Assembly (NCBI GenBank): GCA_012184525.1
Contig: WOFQ01000002.1
Coordinates: 1,674,001-1,738,000 of the forward strand
From: Xenoacremonium recifei
Lineage: Eukaryota; Ascomycota; Sordariomycetes; Hypocreales; Nectriaceae
Length of the DNA: 64,000 nt
Reading direction: 5' to 3'
Shown in pieces: positions 44,590 through 56,233 of the stretch. Under the pieces are notes generated by a model. That model made no database searches and was not told the origin of the DNA. It worked only from the letters and a program-made list of their open reading frames with translations. The position numbers were made by a program, and so were the translations under genes. The first letter of the stretch is position 1. Every line of letters starts with the position of its first letter.

Positions 44590-47090
44590 ATGTCAGTCGA
44601 TGTCGAGCGCGTGAATGAAGCCCACTTGGAGACAACCTCTTTCAAGAACAAGTGGGCTCGTTATGTCGCAAGAAAGACACTCGATGAAGACTTGCAGGCT
44701 GCCAGAAACCGTGCCCTCGAAGCAGACATCCCGGCCATTAACGGGAATGAGTCTGTCAGCGAGTTATTGACCAAGACGAAGGACTTAACCGGTCTCGGAC
44801 TTGTACCCAAGAAGCCTGGTCAGCTTGACATCGGAATTGTTGGTGCCGGTGTTGCAGGTCTTTTCACTGCCTTGGTCTTTGACTGGCTGAATGATGACGA
44901 AGAGTGTAAGAAGCACGGGCTGAAGATTGATTATGATATTATCGAAGCTGCCGGGGAGGAAAGACTTGGTGGCCGACTCTATACACACAAGTTCTCCAAA
45001 GAACCTCACGACTACTATGATGTCGGCGCCATGCGTTTTCCCAACAATGACATTATGATTAGGTTCGTCAATATTTCTTTTTGATATCGGTGTACTTTAG
45101 CTCACACCCTTTTCAGAACCTTCCAGCTCTTCAACTACATTGGAATAAAGCCCGGAAAAGGTGGCTTGATCCCATACTATCTGGAAGATGAGCTCGGAGT
45201 TTGCCCTTCATACTTCAATGATGTCCCTAAGGTCGGTAACATCTGGCTCGAAGAAGGAGTCAAAGATCCATTTGAAATCAACAAGGGACTACCTGACGAT
45301 GGTAAAATCCCAGAACAGTACGTACTTGGCATATTGTGCTTTTTCAAGAGGCGTTCTAATCCCACTCTAGCCTCCTTTCGGAGGACCCTGCGCAGCTTGT
45401 CTCAAAGGCCTTGGCAGGTTTCATTGAGAAGACTAAAATACAGTTCGAGAAAGCCATCGCGGAGTCTAAGGCAGACCCGAATAAAAGCGGCCAGGGACGA
45501 CAGGCAAGAGTACTCTGGCACCTCTTGATGAAGGCCGACAGCATGAGTACTCGCCAATTTCTTGCTTCGTAAGTCTCATCGGCCGAGAAAACATATGATT
45601 CACACATTTTTCGGAACGCTTACCTTACTTCAGGGGCATTAACGGGGTTGGTCTGGATTCCATCCCACCTGGTCCAGAGTACAACTACAACACTATTGAG
45701 TGGCTGGAGACAGCAACTTAGTAAGTAGGACATATGACTCACTTAAATCCATTATGTCTGATTATTCGATAGCGGAACTGGTTGGTATGACCAGTCATTG
45801 GCGGAATGTGTACTCGAGGAGCTCGATTTCAATACTCCTGAGCAAGAGAAGGATAAGCCTAAGGTCAATTACTGGTGGTGTATTGATGGCGGCGCCCAGC
45901 AGGTTGCTGAGAAGATGGCGCAGAAGGCGAAGGGCAAGATTCAGTTTAATAGCCAGGTTGAAGCCATCGATGCCCAGGTCCCCCTACGCAAGGAAAACGG
46001 CAAGGACGCGTACACGCCAATGAAACTAAGCATCAACAAGACGAAGCTCCAGACTAGAGACGAAAAGGAATACTTCGCTATCTTTAATAGCACCACGCTT
46101 GGTGCTTTGCAGCGCATGAACCTAAAGGATGCCGGCCTCCTTTGGGGAACGAAGCAGGCTATCAGAGCCCTCGGGTACGGCGCGTCATGCAAGGTTGCCA
46201 TCAAGTTCAAGACTGCCTGGTGGCAGAAGAAACCTTTTAACATTGGCCGAGGCGGTGTTTCTCGAACCGATCTCCCTCTGAGAGTGTGCGTCTATCCGTC
46301 TTACAACATCAAGGAGAATGAAGGCCCCGATTGGAACCCCGAAAACCCCGCCGTCCTTCTATGCTCGTACACCTGGGGACAGGACGCGCAGCGTATCGGT
46401 TCTTTAATTTCTTCCGATACACCAAAGAACGACGAACAACTCATGAGTGTTCTTCTTCACGATCTTGCCTTGCTCCATGCCAACAATGAGTGTCCCTACG
46501 ATGAATTGCTGCCTATTCTCCAGGAGCAGGTTCAAGACCATCATGCTTGGGATTGGTATAGGGACCAGAACATGTCGGGTGCCTTCGCCTACTTTGGCCC
46601 GTCTCAGTTCTCCAATATGTGGCAAGAGATCATCAAGCCCAATGCCTTCGGCCAGCTTTACCTTGTCGGCGAGGCAGCCTCTTCTCACCACGCATGGATT
46701 GTCGGCGCTCTAGAAAGCGTCATCCGTGCCGTCTATATCATGTTCGAGGGCCTCGAAAGTCATGACAAGAAGAACCCGGCCTACCTAAGGGTTTTGGAGA
46801 TGTTGAGTCAGCGTGCTGAGACTATCAGCGATCGAAGTATCTTCGGCGCGATGCCTGGAGAACAGCCCAAGCAGCCCGGCGAGTTGCCTACTGGGCTCCC
46901 CTTCCACCCTCTTCCGGAGGAGATGCCATCATACCAGAAGGATGTGGACCGTACGCAGAGTCTGACACGAAACCCCACTCATGATACGAAGAAGACAAAT
47001 GAGACGCTGGCTTTCCCGGCTGCTGTGGTCTCACTAAGCTTGGTTGAGAGTTTCTTTGAGCTCATGGCTGAACAGGCTGTTGCAGCTTAA
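44590..47090 (+). CDS. L-amino-acid oxidase (flavin amine oxidase family)
   Basis: FAD enzyme that oxidises L-amino acids to keto acids, ammonia and H2O2; closest in layout to fungal LAAOs and bacterial phenylalanine 2-monooxygenase. Five exons (44590-45062, 45117-45317, 45371-45568, 45634-45720, 45773-47090) give 758 residues. The FAD dinucleotide motif GIVGAGVAGLF is at 82-92, preceded by a roughly 80-residue extension with no clear signal peptide. Further family marks are ERLGGRLYTHKF, the DVGAMRFPNND block, and the C-terminal FAD segment GQLYLVGEAASSHHAWIVGALES. Produces ammonia for nitrogen scavenging and peroxide; such genes are often under nitrogen control. Its products may need the RidA-type imine hydrolysis found at 5362, although they are far apart. 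No adjacent partner gene. Confidence 0.92.
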
Positions 47091-48696
47091 ACGACGAGGC
47101 TGTCTTGGATCAGGCCCGCGGCTACCTAGAAATAAACTGCTACGTAATTCTTTTCTATGTTTCTTCTTTCGTAAATAAAGTTCTAGTGCGCTTACGGCAT
47201 AATGTCTGAGACGAAACTGGATGATACTGATTCCCTTTCTCGCTTATTGCACTGAGCTGATGCTGCTGTAACCTGAGCTATAGTGAGACTGAGGTGATCA
47301 CTGGTGAGCTGGGCTAAGGAGAAACGAAACTTTAATCCCGGCCAGAGTGGCCGAAAATAATGCCCTTTTTAATTGTATAAAGCATGTACTTAACCTAGTG
47401 CTAGTTGTAACGACCTGGGTTTTCCTAACTATAGGTTAGGGACGACGGATCGTAGGGTTCCTTGCTAGGCAGTAGGATAGGCATATAGATCTGAGCGTTG
47501 ACTGGATGTTACGTTTGGTGATGCACAATGTGGACTGTGGTGAAAGTCACATAATCGTTCCCCCATAGGCAAAACATAGTCAGTCTTATTGCTTCATAAC
47601 AAGGGCATATATCTGCATACAGATTCGGACGAGACAAGAAGGATGGATGAATTGATGAATATTATTTCGCCAGGAGGGGATCTCCCTGGAGGGCTTCTGC
47701 TCCAAGCTATTGCCTTGAGGTGAGGAACAAAAATACGAAAAGGCTCTTAGGGCCTGCCCACCGGGGCCTTAATTTCATGGTTAGATAGTTCGTCTATCTC
47801 GACAAGTTCTCAGTGCAGATTTCAGCCGCGGCCTTAAGGGTAACCCGATATATAAAGCGCTCACTTATAGAATATTTTATTCTTACAGAGGAGGTCATAA
47901 TGATGGCTATCCGCCTTGCCAATGCCTAAAATGGCCGAGGCTCTCTCGTTGCCACTCTAACTATTGCTCAGCATAATGTCCCGATCCTAATGCTAATATA
48001 CCATTCCGACATGGCGTAAGAGTTGGTTAACTGCAGTGTCACAACCAGGGAATTATTAAAGCTTCACAGTGCGATACGTGTGGCAGCCTAGTTTATCTTG
48101 TGCAACCATGTTGCCAACAGCGCAGAGTCCTGCCTGGATGGTCCCATCTGTCGCATCGGTCGAAGTGGCGCACTGGAATAGCCTGTCCTGAATAGATGTA
48201 GTGTCGTAGATGAAGGCTTCTAGCATGAAGGATTTGCTAACGATGGTGGTAAAAAACTTGGTTAGTTAGAACGAAATAGAGTCGGGGCTAAATACTTACT
48301 CCGTGCGTATCTTGGGAACCGATATCGTGGAGGTTTGTGAGGAGTCCATAGTGCTGAACTGCGTGATTGAAACCGCGGATTAGACCGATCAGCGTCCAGA
48401 TTTATTATAATACTGTTAACATGAGAGATAAGCTGGTTTGTGAATGAAGACAATACATGGAGACACCTGTCTAATATATAACTTAGGCAGTATCCTCAAA
48501 CCCCTCGCCTCTTGACTAGAGACTGCACCAAAATCCAAAAGATCAAAATCCTGTAATTTCTGATCATGACCAACTCAGAGCGTAAGAAGGATGAGCCAAT
48601 AGAAAGCAGCAATCAGCCGTGTCGGAATATCCAGGGCTAAACGGACTGCCGATTTGATTCTTGAAAGTTTAAACCAATGGGAGATTGCCATTCTGC
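47091..48696. other. Intergenic, possible degraded repeat
   Basis: 1.6 kb without a coding signal. It holds hairpins at 47424-47440 (CCTAAC arms) and 47670-47689 (CCAGG arms), and a segment from about 47406 that begins TGTAACGACC as many retroelement LTRs do. A diverged TGTCACAACC start occurs at 48037. This may be a decayed LTR, but I cannot delimit it. Confidence 0.35.
47424..47440. repeat. Hairpin CCTAAC-N5-GTTAGG
   Basis: Perfect 6-bp arms separated by TATAG, 335 bp downstream of the LAAO stop. Could be part of a repeat element or structured RNA; function unknown. Confidence 0.3.
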
Positions 48697-51461
48697 ATGT
48701 CAGATTTCCCTAACCACTTTGACTGCGCCTCACTAGCGGTTTTGCCTTATCCCAACCCCTCGCGCCTTTGCCGGAGCACCATCCCCTCGACCAGATTCCC
48801 TCAGGCTACTGCTGGGCGTGCATTATCGCCTCATGACTGGAGCGGCGAGCAGTCGAGCGACATGTTTCCATTCCCAAACGACGACCAAAGCGTGAGGCCT
48901 TTATCCGAGGACGATCAGCAAATTCTCTTGGGTCTTGCCCGCCGCTATCCCGTGTCAAGTCTTGTCTGCGCATTGAGCGGCCTGGGCACTTCTTGTGAGT
49001 TCGAACTGGACAGACTGCCAACGTATCCCAACTAACAGAACGCAGCCCGAGCCTCTAAATTTTCGGCGTCGACTCTTCTTAGCAACACAAGTGCTCCCTC
49101 CTTGAGATGGAGCAATTCCGGGGCTTCTAACGCCCGCTCTGATATACTCATACAGCCATTTTGGCAAGATATTCCTTCCATTCACGAAGGCGACATTAGA
49201 AAGATCCCCGACCATACCCGGCTTAACTCAACCGGGCTCATACAATTACCGAACCCTTCTCGCGATGTAACTTCTCACCTATCTCCCCAACATGTCACGC
49301 CGACCTTAAGAACCTCGCCCTTCACAAACCCCAGCATGCCGCCTCCTGTCGAAGTTGACCTTCAATTCCCCTTGTCCATCCGATCAGAGTGTTTGATGGA
49401 TACAGTTGGCCACTACGAGGGATTTCAACCAAAGTCCGATGGTTCCAGCACAAGCGCGAGCACGCCCGCGGCCCCAGCCCCCAAACAGCGCCAACCGCAG
49501 ACTCCTCAACGCAGCATCATCCCTCCCCGATGGGCCAAGCTGGAGAATCGCCCCTTCACTCCCATTGGTGGTCGGCCTGAGTCCGTGATCCGAGACGATC
49601 TCACAGACCCTGACAAAAGGGTATGGCCTATGGATTCACCCAAGTTCCACGTACCAATTGCGGCGCCAGCTTCACCCGCGATACCACCATTGGACCTGGA
49701 TACATTTTTCCCGGAGCTAAGATTCCTGAAGTACTTACCAACCGAGGACGCAAAGAGTGAAACACAACTCGAGCAGGAGGTGGATGCCGCGAGCCGATGC
49801 CAGTAAGTCTGATTGATTTCGACCATTGTTCGAAACGGTAATGTTTAATGATGCGTCTAGATATAAATCAAACGAAGGGCCTCAGTCAGACTTAGTGTCT
49901 ACGCCCGAGAAGAGTGTTTCGAGCGGAAGCACTCGGTCTATGTCCCAAGATCCTCGGACATTAGTCGACGAAACATGCGCCACAATTCTATCAACTGCCT
50001 TTGGTATCACGATTGATGAGGTACCAGAGCCAACTTCAGTCTGGCAGAGCGTTCAAACATGTTTGGCAGAACTTTCTGAAATTATAGACCCAAGTTTAGA
50101 ACTGCCATGTCATCGAGAATATGCTGGACAATCCGGTAGAGCTCCATGCCCGCCAGCTCAGGATGGAGCCACAAGCTCAGCACCGCGATCATCACAAAAG
50201 CGCAAGCCTTCGGGAACTGGACTGGACGGTGACAATCCGGAGGATAACTTAGAAGCCTCAGATTCAAACGGCGGCTTAACATCTCAGGACTGCGATATCA
50301 GCGGATCAAAAAGGAGGAAGAAGACTACCCATTTCAGCTGTCCATTCAGGAAAAGAAACCCCCTTCGGTTTCATGTTCGGGATCACATGAACTGCGCGAC
50401 GCAGTCATTTTCCTCCATAAGTCAAGTCAAGTAGGTCCCGAGTTGCGCCGACCCGAGCCTGAATCGCTAAGCTGAGTTAGGCGACATGTCATGACATTTC
50501 ACAAACGCAAGGCAGCTGCCCTATTCGTCTGCACGCGTTGCCAGGAGAGGTTTACGACGAGTCAAGACTGTCAGGCACACTTACGGGCCCCGCCAGACAG
50601 AATCTGTCAGACAAAAGATCCCGGTGATAATAGTAGCTCTGAAGATGATCCAGAGGATGGCATTACATCGGAAATCGAGGAAGTGTTGCGGGACCGGAGA
50701 GCACACATTCAGGTTGTGGATTGGGATGCTCTTTGGCGAACACTCTTTCCTAAGGACAGTACCATAGAATCTGCAGGTAACGTATTTCAACTCCACCATA
50801 TAGCAATATTGTCTAACTCATATTCTTAGAGTTCGAACCTGTGATTGAAGATTACGAAGTGCAACATGACTTTAATGAATGCAGTGGGGAGTGGCAATCT
50901 CTTCTACGAGCAGAAGCCATCAGAATGCCGTCTAACTCGACCCAAGCATCTACGGACAAGCTCCATGCACTTTTTCAGACTCTAATCAGCAGAACTCTAC
51001 AGGGCTGCCGGTCCAGGGTTCTATGTTCGTACGCAAGGACCTCTAGAAGAAGGCAACGTACTGCAGAAGGACAAAGTCAGGCTGCTGCATCATCAAGGTC
51101 CTCCAGCACTTTGGCAACGCATCAGAGACGTCTATTACCTACACCAGACTCGACGGATCAGAGATCTCCACCTCCACCTTCTTCAACAACATCTAGACCG
51201 GTGCCAACGGGAATAGATGAGAGTTGGCACCAGAACGTGGCGCAACCCCAAGCTACGGACACATCCAACCTCGACCCCTCGCAGTTCGGAGGCGGCGTGT
51301 TGCCTGCCGCGGCCGTCCACCAATATGACATCTCCAACGTTATAAATCAGTGGCCAGACGTATGTGTTTTCTGCCAAGGACCCGGACCATGCGATTGTGA
51401 TAGGGGCTTCGATCCTTTGGGTTTTGCGAACGAGTTTTGCTTGGATGATGGGGATAAGTAG
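48697..51461 (+). CDS. CPF-type C2H2-like zinc finger protein
   Basis: Five exons (48697-48994, 49046-49802, 49861-50430, 50481-50776, 50830-51461) give 850 residues. Most of the protein is Ser/Pro-rich and likely disordered. The recognisable part (about 520-590) is a zinc-binding block in which CPFRKRNP is followed by a second Cys 17 residues on (HMNC), then SFSSISQVKRHVMTFH, so C-x17-C-x13-H-x4-H, and a second CTRCQERF...H element. This CPF(x)K(x)xP signature defines a fungal family of unknown function, often with an RVKxHLxRxH helix. A basic patch KRRKKTTHF precedes it. Nucleic-acid binding is the reasonable guess, but not shown. The start is the first ATG of the frame (48697). The C-terminus has CVFCQGPGPCDCDRGFDPL, a Cys-rich tail that could bind metal. 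Confidence 0.75.
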
Positions 51462-53328
51462 AGGTGCTAGTCTGTGGTAACTCTCAGCAAATCCAACTAC
51501 TTGCTATTTGTCAAATAGTGCATTGAATGTGATATCTGGGGAGGATGTTGGAGGAGGGTCACGGTCTGGTCTCTCCTCAAACTATCCCCCCGAGTGCCTT
51601 CTCCCCGACCACCTTAGCTATCGAGGGAACATCGAGCGCCCGCAGCAAATGCATGCTGCGATTAGAAGTCAGCAGAGCACTGCTAACCTATTGCCGCGAG
51701 CTACCATCGACAGATGCTAAATAAGCAACATTCTTCTACTTTCTTAGGCAACCTATTTGTCACGCCGTGGGTATATACGCGAGGGCAGACAACTGGCGGT
51801 TGGCGGGGAGGTGGTTCATATGCTATTCAAAAAGCCGCGCTGGCAAACGTAATGTAGTGGTGTCCATTCGAGCAGTTCGTGGGCATTGACATCCGTTTGG
51901 TGCTGCAGCAGTTCTTTGGCGACATCTTCGGAACCCTTCTCTGCGGCGTAATGGAGCGGCGTCAAATCGTGGGTATCCCTCGCATTCACATTCTCCCCAC
52001 CTTTTACGGCGTCTCTGATCTTCCAGATTGCGTCCCAGCCAATGGATTGAGCACTGCAAGGCCATGTCTGTTGACTTTCTTTCGCGCTCTATCAGATCAC
52101 ATAGAGTATGCAATACCATCATGGCGTTTGCGCAATCTTGATGATAAGAGACCAAAGCAGCCGTGAGCCCGTAGCCTGGATAGCTCTCAAGACCATGAGC
52201 TGGGGGCGGTGCTCCCGGTTCCAGGCTTCATAGCCAAACGTAGACAAAGGTAGCACCCCGGCTTACAAGTATGGAATTCCCAGATGACCTTCCCAACCTG
52301 GACTATGGAGATTGTTGGTATTATTCAGGTGTCTCTTTCTGCGTTTGCGTATGATCCCTATGTGGGAAGAGAGCACGATCCCGCTGTGGTGAAACAGTTC
52401 GAGCGTGTCTTTCGGAGAACACGGTGCGCACCAAAAAAGCCAAGCAATCACGCTGAGGGGGCTATCGACAGAGAGACACTCAGAGACATTTTATTGAAAT
52501 TGCAGGTTATTTTTGACAGACTTACGAACAACAGCGATAAATGGCAGACGTCCGAAGGTCTGGCCGCCGCCCTGTCTTCTCTGCGTCAACGGCAAACATG
52601 TGAAAGACCAAGTCATCCCAACGCTCTGGTGTGAGCATCTGTTAACAGCAATGCATAGACAGATCGAACCTAAAAAGGTATTCTGTTTTGACCCTTCGAG
52701 AAAACCCCGTAATATGCTGTAATCTACGACAAAACTAACCATAATTTCCGTGGGGATAATAAAAGCATTCCGTGCCAAGTAATGCTCATCGCGCGCGGAC
52801 AAATAAATCGAGCAGGGGACAGAGCCCGGTTTTGCGATTATGAGAGAAATCTTTCGTGTCCTTACCATACCTCCAACCGCGAGAAATAACTAAACTAGAT
52901 CCATACCAATAAAGAGCTCATAATCCTATCCCATTCCTGGCTTCATGTTTCGTGAGGCCATCCGTGTTCCGGTGGATCAACAAGACCTTAACCCCGGAAC
53001 CCCAGAATATCTCGGGCTGATCCCACCACATCGGGAAATTCTAGGCCGTGGTATGGGGTAGCTTGGCTGGGGAAACGTAGAGGACCTCATCGTGCGGGTT
53101 AGAGGCTGGCGAAAGGATCCTTGACTCCGGGGATGCTATCACGCTGGCTGAAATGTCGGAAATACATTTAAGGGCGTGTGAAGTCCTGGCTGGTCGCCTG
53201 CAGGTAGAGTCTCCTCGGCCTGTTCTACACACTTTTACCTGCTGCTCAAATAAAACTGGTCTGAAGCTCTCATGAACCCATGTTAGTTGCTACTTTATCT
53301 CTACTAAAATCGGTCTGTCCCCTTCATA
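51462..53328. other. Intergenic with gene fragments
   Basis: 1.87 kb holding an ankyrin-repeat relic (minus, 51816-52190) and an unrecognised open frame on the plus strand at 52284-52634 (116 codons, no motif). The rest appears noncoding and includes the promoter of the MFS gene at 53329. Confidence 0.45.
51816..52190 (-). pseudogene. Ankyrin-repeat relic (broken)
   Basis: On the minus strand, two clear ankyrin units read as DLTPLHYAAEKGSEDVAKEL and HELLEWTPLHYVCQRG, separated by LQHQTDVNA. They lie in a frame that has a stop upstream, at about 52085-52093; the bases before that encode an unbroken but different frame (ATGGTATTGCATACT region), so one frameshift is likely. The reading frame ends at a TGA at 51816-51818. 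This is too short to be functional and looks like the C-terminal end of a decayed ankyrin protein, of the sort often coupled to NACHT-type regulators in fungi. No NACHT or other domain is visible nearby. Confidence 0.55.
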
Positions 53329-55016
53329 ATGGCTCGCAAATATCTCGGTGGCAGCGGTGACCGTCTCACGGTATGGATATCCGTTGCTGCCTCGACAGTC
53401 TTGGTATTTTATGGTTATGATCAGGTAAAGACCTCAGATTGCGAATATGATGTCTCGTCTCACTTTCTAATACGTTTTAGGGAGTATTTGGCAATGTGCT
53501 TGTCAGTGATGACTTCCTAGCAACCATGAGTCATCCCTCCACTTCTCTTCAAGGCCACTTGACATCTGTATACAACCTCGGCTGCTTTGTGGGAGCCCTC
53601 TCAACTATCTGGACTGGAGACATCCTCGGCCGCCCCAAGATTCTTCTCCTGGGCAGCACTGTAATTGCCATCGGAGGTACTCTTCAGGCCGCAGCATATG
53701 GCATTCCTCAGATGATGATTGGTCGAATTGTTGCTGGCTGCGGTACGGGAATGAACACTGCTACGGCTGGTGTTTGGCAATCTGAGACCAGTCGTATGCG
53801 GAGTCGTGGCAAACTCATCACGATCCAGATGGCAAACTGCATATTTGGTGTACTCATTTCCAACTTCCTCACTTTGGGCCTGTCTTTCGCTCCCGGTGCT
53901 GTAGCATGGCGTTTCCCATTGGCGTTTCAGTGTGGTATGTCTTCCGTCTCACCAACAAGGATCCCGCTGACTCTTCCAGTGTTTACTTTGCTCATCTGGG
54001 CTATGGTTCCTTTCCTTCCAGACTCTCCGCGTTTGCTCATGCGCCAAGGTCGGCATGAGGAAGCTTTAGATGTCCTTGCTGCTCTTCAGGGTCAGGGTGC
54101 TACTGCTGAGTCGCCTTCCGTCCATGCGCAATACCGTATCATCAAAGAGGTACTTGACCGCGAGAATTCTAGCAGTCACAAGTGGTGGGAGATTCTCATC
54201 AACCGTGGCCCTCCTGGCCTCCTACGCCGTATGATCCTGGGTGCTTGGATGTTGGCCATGACTCAGCTAAGTGGCATCAACATCACCTCTTACTACATGA
54301 CTTATGTCTTCGTCAACGCGTTGAAGTTCTCAACCCTCCGCAGTCGCATCCTTTCGTCTTGCGGTTCTGTTGTCTACCTCATCTTTTCTATACTGGCATA
54401 CTTCATTATTGAAAGATGGGGCCGTCGCAAAGTCATCATCACTTCTTCCGTCGGATGTGCTACTTGCTGGATCATCATTGCCATCACCCAGGCATTGGTG
54501 GTATCCACGCCCTCCGTCGCCCAGGCTTGCAATATTGTATCTGTCGTATTCTTCTTTGTCTTCTGGGCTGCATTTGGTATGGGCCTCCTACCGGTGCCTT
54601 GGATCTACCCAACGGAGATCAACTCCCTCGACAATAGGACACTTGGCGCTGCCATCGCTGTGGCCACCAATTGGATCATGAACTACATGGTCGCTGAGGT
54701 CACTCCTGTCGGTATCGCCAATCTGGGATGGCGATTTTGGATCATTTGGGCTGTCATCTGTGCTGCCTTTGTACCCATTGTCTATCTGTTCTACCCAGAA
54801 ACAGCAAACCGATCTCTCGAGGACATTGATCGATTCTTTGAGATGCGACCAGGCGTCTTTGTTTTCCGTAACAAGGTTGCGATTCAGCTTGAACGGCCCA
54901 CAATGTTTGAGGAGGAAGACGATAGGGTAGTGATTGAAGAGGAGAAGAAGGCCGGTGTAATTGAAGACCATACGAAGGCCTTGGAAGACCGCACCATCCA
55001 CGAGGAGACTGCGTAG
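53329..55016 (+). CDS. MFS sugar transporter (SP family)
   Basis: Third sugar-porter-type permease. Three exons (53329-53424, 53481-53934, 53980-55016) yield 528 residues. Marks: FYGYDQGVFGNVL at helix 1, ILGRPKILLLGS (helix 2-3), VAGCGTGMNTATAGVWQSE (helix 4), FLPDSPRLLMRQGRHEEAL (PESPR variant), QLSGINITSYYMTYVF in helix 7, ERWGRRKVII, and FYPETANRSLEDIDRFF at the end of helix 12. The cytosolic C-terminus is rich in Glu and Lys. The QLSGIN motif is typical of hexose- and polyol-type fungal permeases. It is followed closely (127 bp between stops) by a convergent methyltransferase. Confidence 0.93.
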
Positions 55017-55143
55017 AGAGTCTTGGACGTATGAGGGCTCTCATTCCATGATATGGCTAATAGACTTGAATTTACAAAAGCTAGATAACGAACTGCCATG
55101 GCTATTCTCTGCCCTTTAGACAAAGTTCGAAATTGAACAGCAG

Positions 55144-56001
55144 CTACTTCTGAGCGAGTACTACATAAGCCTCAAACTTGATCCCTCCAAAGGCATTAAT
55201 TTCGGTTTGGATTGCCGCGTTAATTGCTTCAGGCCATCGGGCAACCTCCTCCTCCGTCCATCCAACTCGGGCTGGACCGGTAAAGTCACTCAAGAAGAAA
55301 TTCTTCAACCCCTCTTCGAGCTCTGGACCTTGAACAATGACGGTTCGTTCCGATTGGTGAACATTCGATTTGTTGAACCCGGCGTCAATGGTGAGTTGAT
55401 ATAAATGACCGTCCTGGAAAAACTCGGGACGAGGAAGCTTCATGAGTGGAAGATCCGGTCGAATCATCTTCTGAGCGGCATGGATCACCTCAATGGCACC
55501 AAACCGCTTCCAAGTCGTGAGAAATGCAAGACCACCAAGCTTCAAAGTACGATAGATCTCGCGTAGGCCGTCCGCTGGGCTCGAAAAAAGGAAGATGCTG
55601 AAGTTCAGGAAGTTGTGAGAGAAATGTTCATCGGGGATCCCTTCAAGGTGTACAGAGTCAAGGACCCGGGCTTCAATCGTCGGCCAAGCTGAAAAAGAGT
55701 CCTTGGCAGCTTGAATCATCGCTGGGACGTTATCGGTAATCAGAATCTGTGGAAGCTCATCCTTCGCGACCTTTCCGACGACGACCGACGATGCTGTGCC
55801 AGGCCCGCCGGCATTGTCGTGAATAACTGAGTCCTTTGTGATAGGGGTGATGGCTTGGATGTCATCAAAGCACGATTCGAAAACGCGACGAGTGCTGTCC
55901 CCGGTCTGCTTGGCGTAGTTGGCTGCGAGCGCTGAGAACCACCCGGGAAGCGGGAGGCTCGGGGCTTGTGACAGTTGGCTTGTTTCTTGCTGAAAAGCCA
56001 T
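55144..56001 (-). CDS. SAM-dependent methyltransferase (class I)
   Basis: Intronless, 285 residues. The Rossmann SAM-binding site is VIHDNAGGPGTASSVV (motif I; acidic Asp followed by GGPG), followed by ITDNVPAMIQAAK for the post-I acidic loop and GGLAFLTTWKRFG near motif III/post-II. LREIYRTLKLGG is the characteristic helix before the last strand. The C-terminal part EEEVARWPEAINAAIQTE may form the substrate cap. No signal or transmembrane segment. Such proteins methylate small molecules in fungal clusters (O- or N-); here no scaffold enzyme is near, so the substrate is unclear. Divergent features are absent; the next gene upstream is an SDR on the same strand, 232 bp away. Confidence 0.85.
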   Translation of the reverse strand: MAFQQETSQLSQAPSLPLPGWFSALAANYAKQTGDSTRRVFESCFDDIQAITPITKDSVIHDNAGGPGTASSVVVGKVAKDELPQILITDNVPAMIQAAKDSFSAWPTIEARVLDSVHLEGIPDEHFSHNFLNFSIFLFSSPADGLREIYRTLKLGGLAFLTTWKRFGAIEVIHAAQKMIRPDLPLMKLPRPEFFQDGHLYQLTIDAGFNKSNVHQSERTVIVQGPELEEGLKNFFLSDFTGPARVGWTEEEVARWPEAINAAIQTEINAFGGIKFEAYVVLAQK

Positions 56002-56233
56002 TTGGATGTAGGTATTAAGCAGTGAAACAGAAATAGATAAGAATTGCCTTCGTTACTTCAATGGAAACTTTGTGTATATCTGCTGTTTCTTTGATGTGAA
56101 AGAGCAAGAAATGAATTATGTCGGGGGATTGCATTACGATGAGATGACAAAATCTCGGAGGATTCCTCTTCCGTAAGCATTTGCAATTTGAAGATCAACT
56201 TTCTAGTCTAATGCACACAGCCTCATTCCTCTG

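Noticed and set aside
52284..52634. 116-codon plus-strand frame downstream of the zinc finger gene
   Set aside because: No family motif; could be a relic, but I have no evidence that it is expressed.
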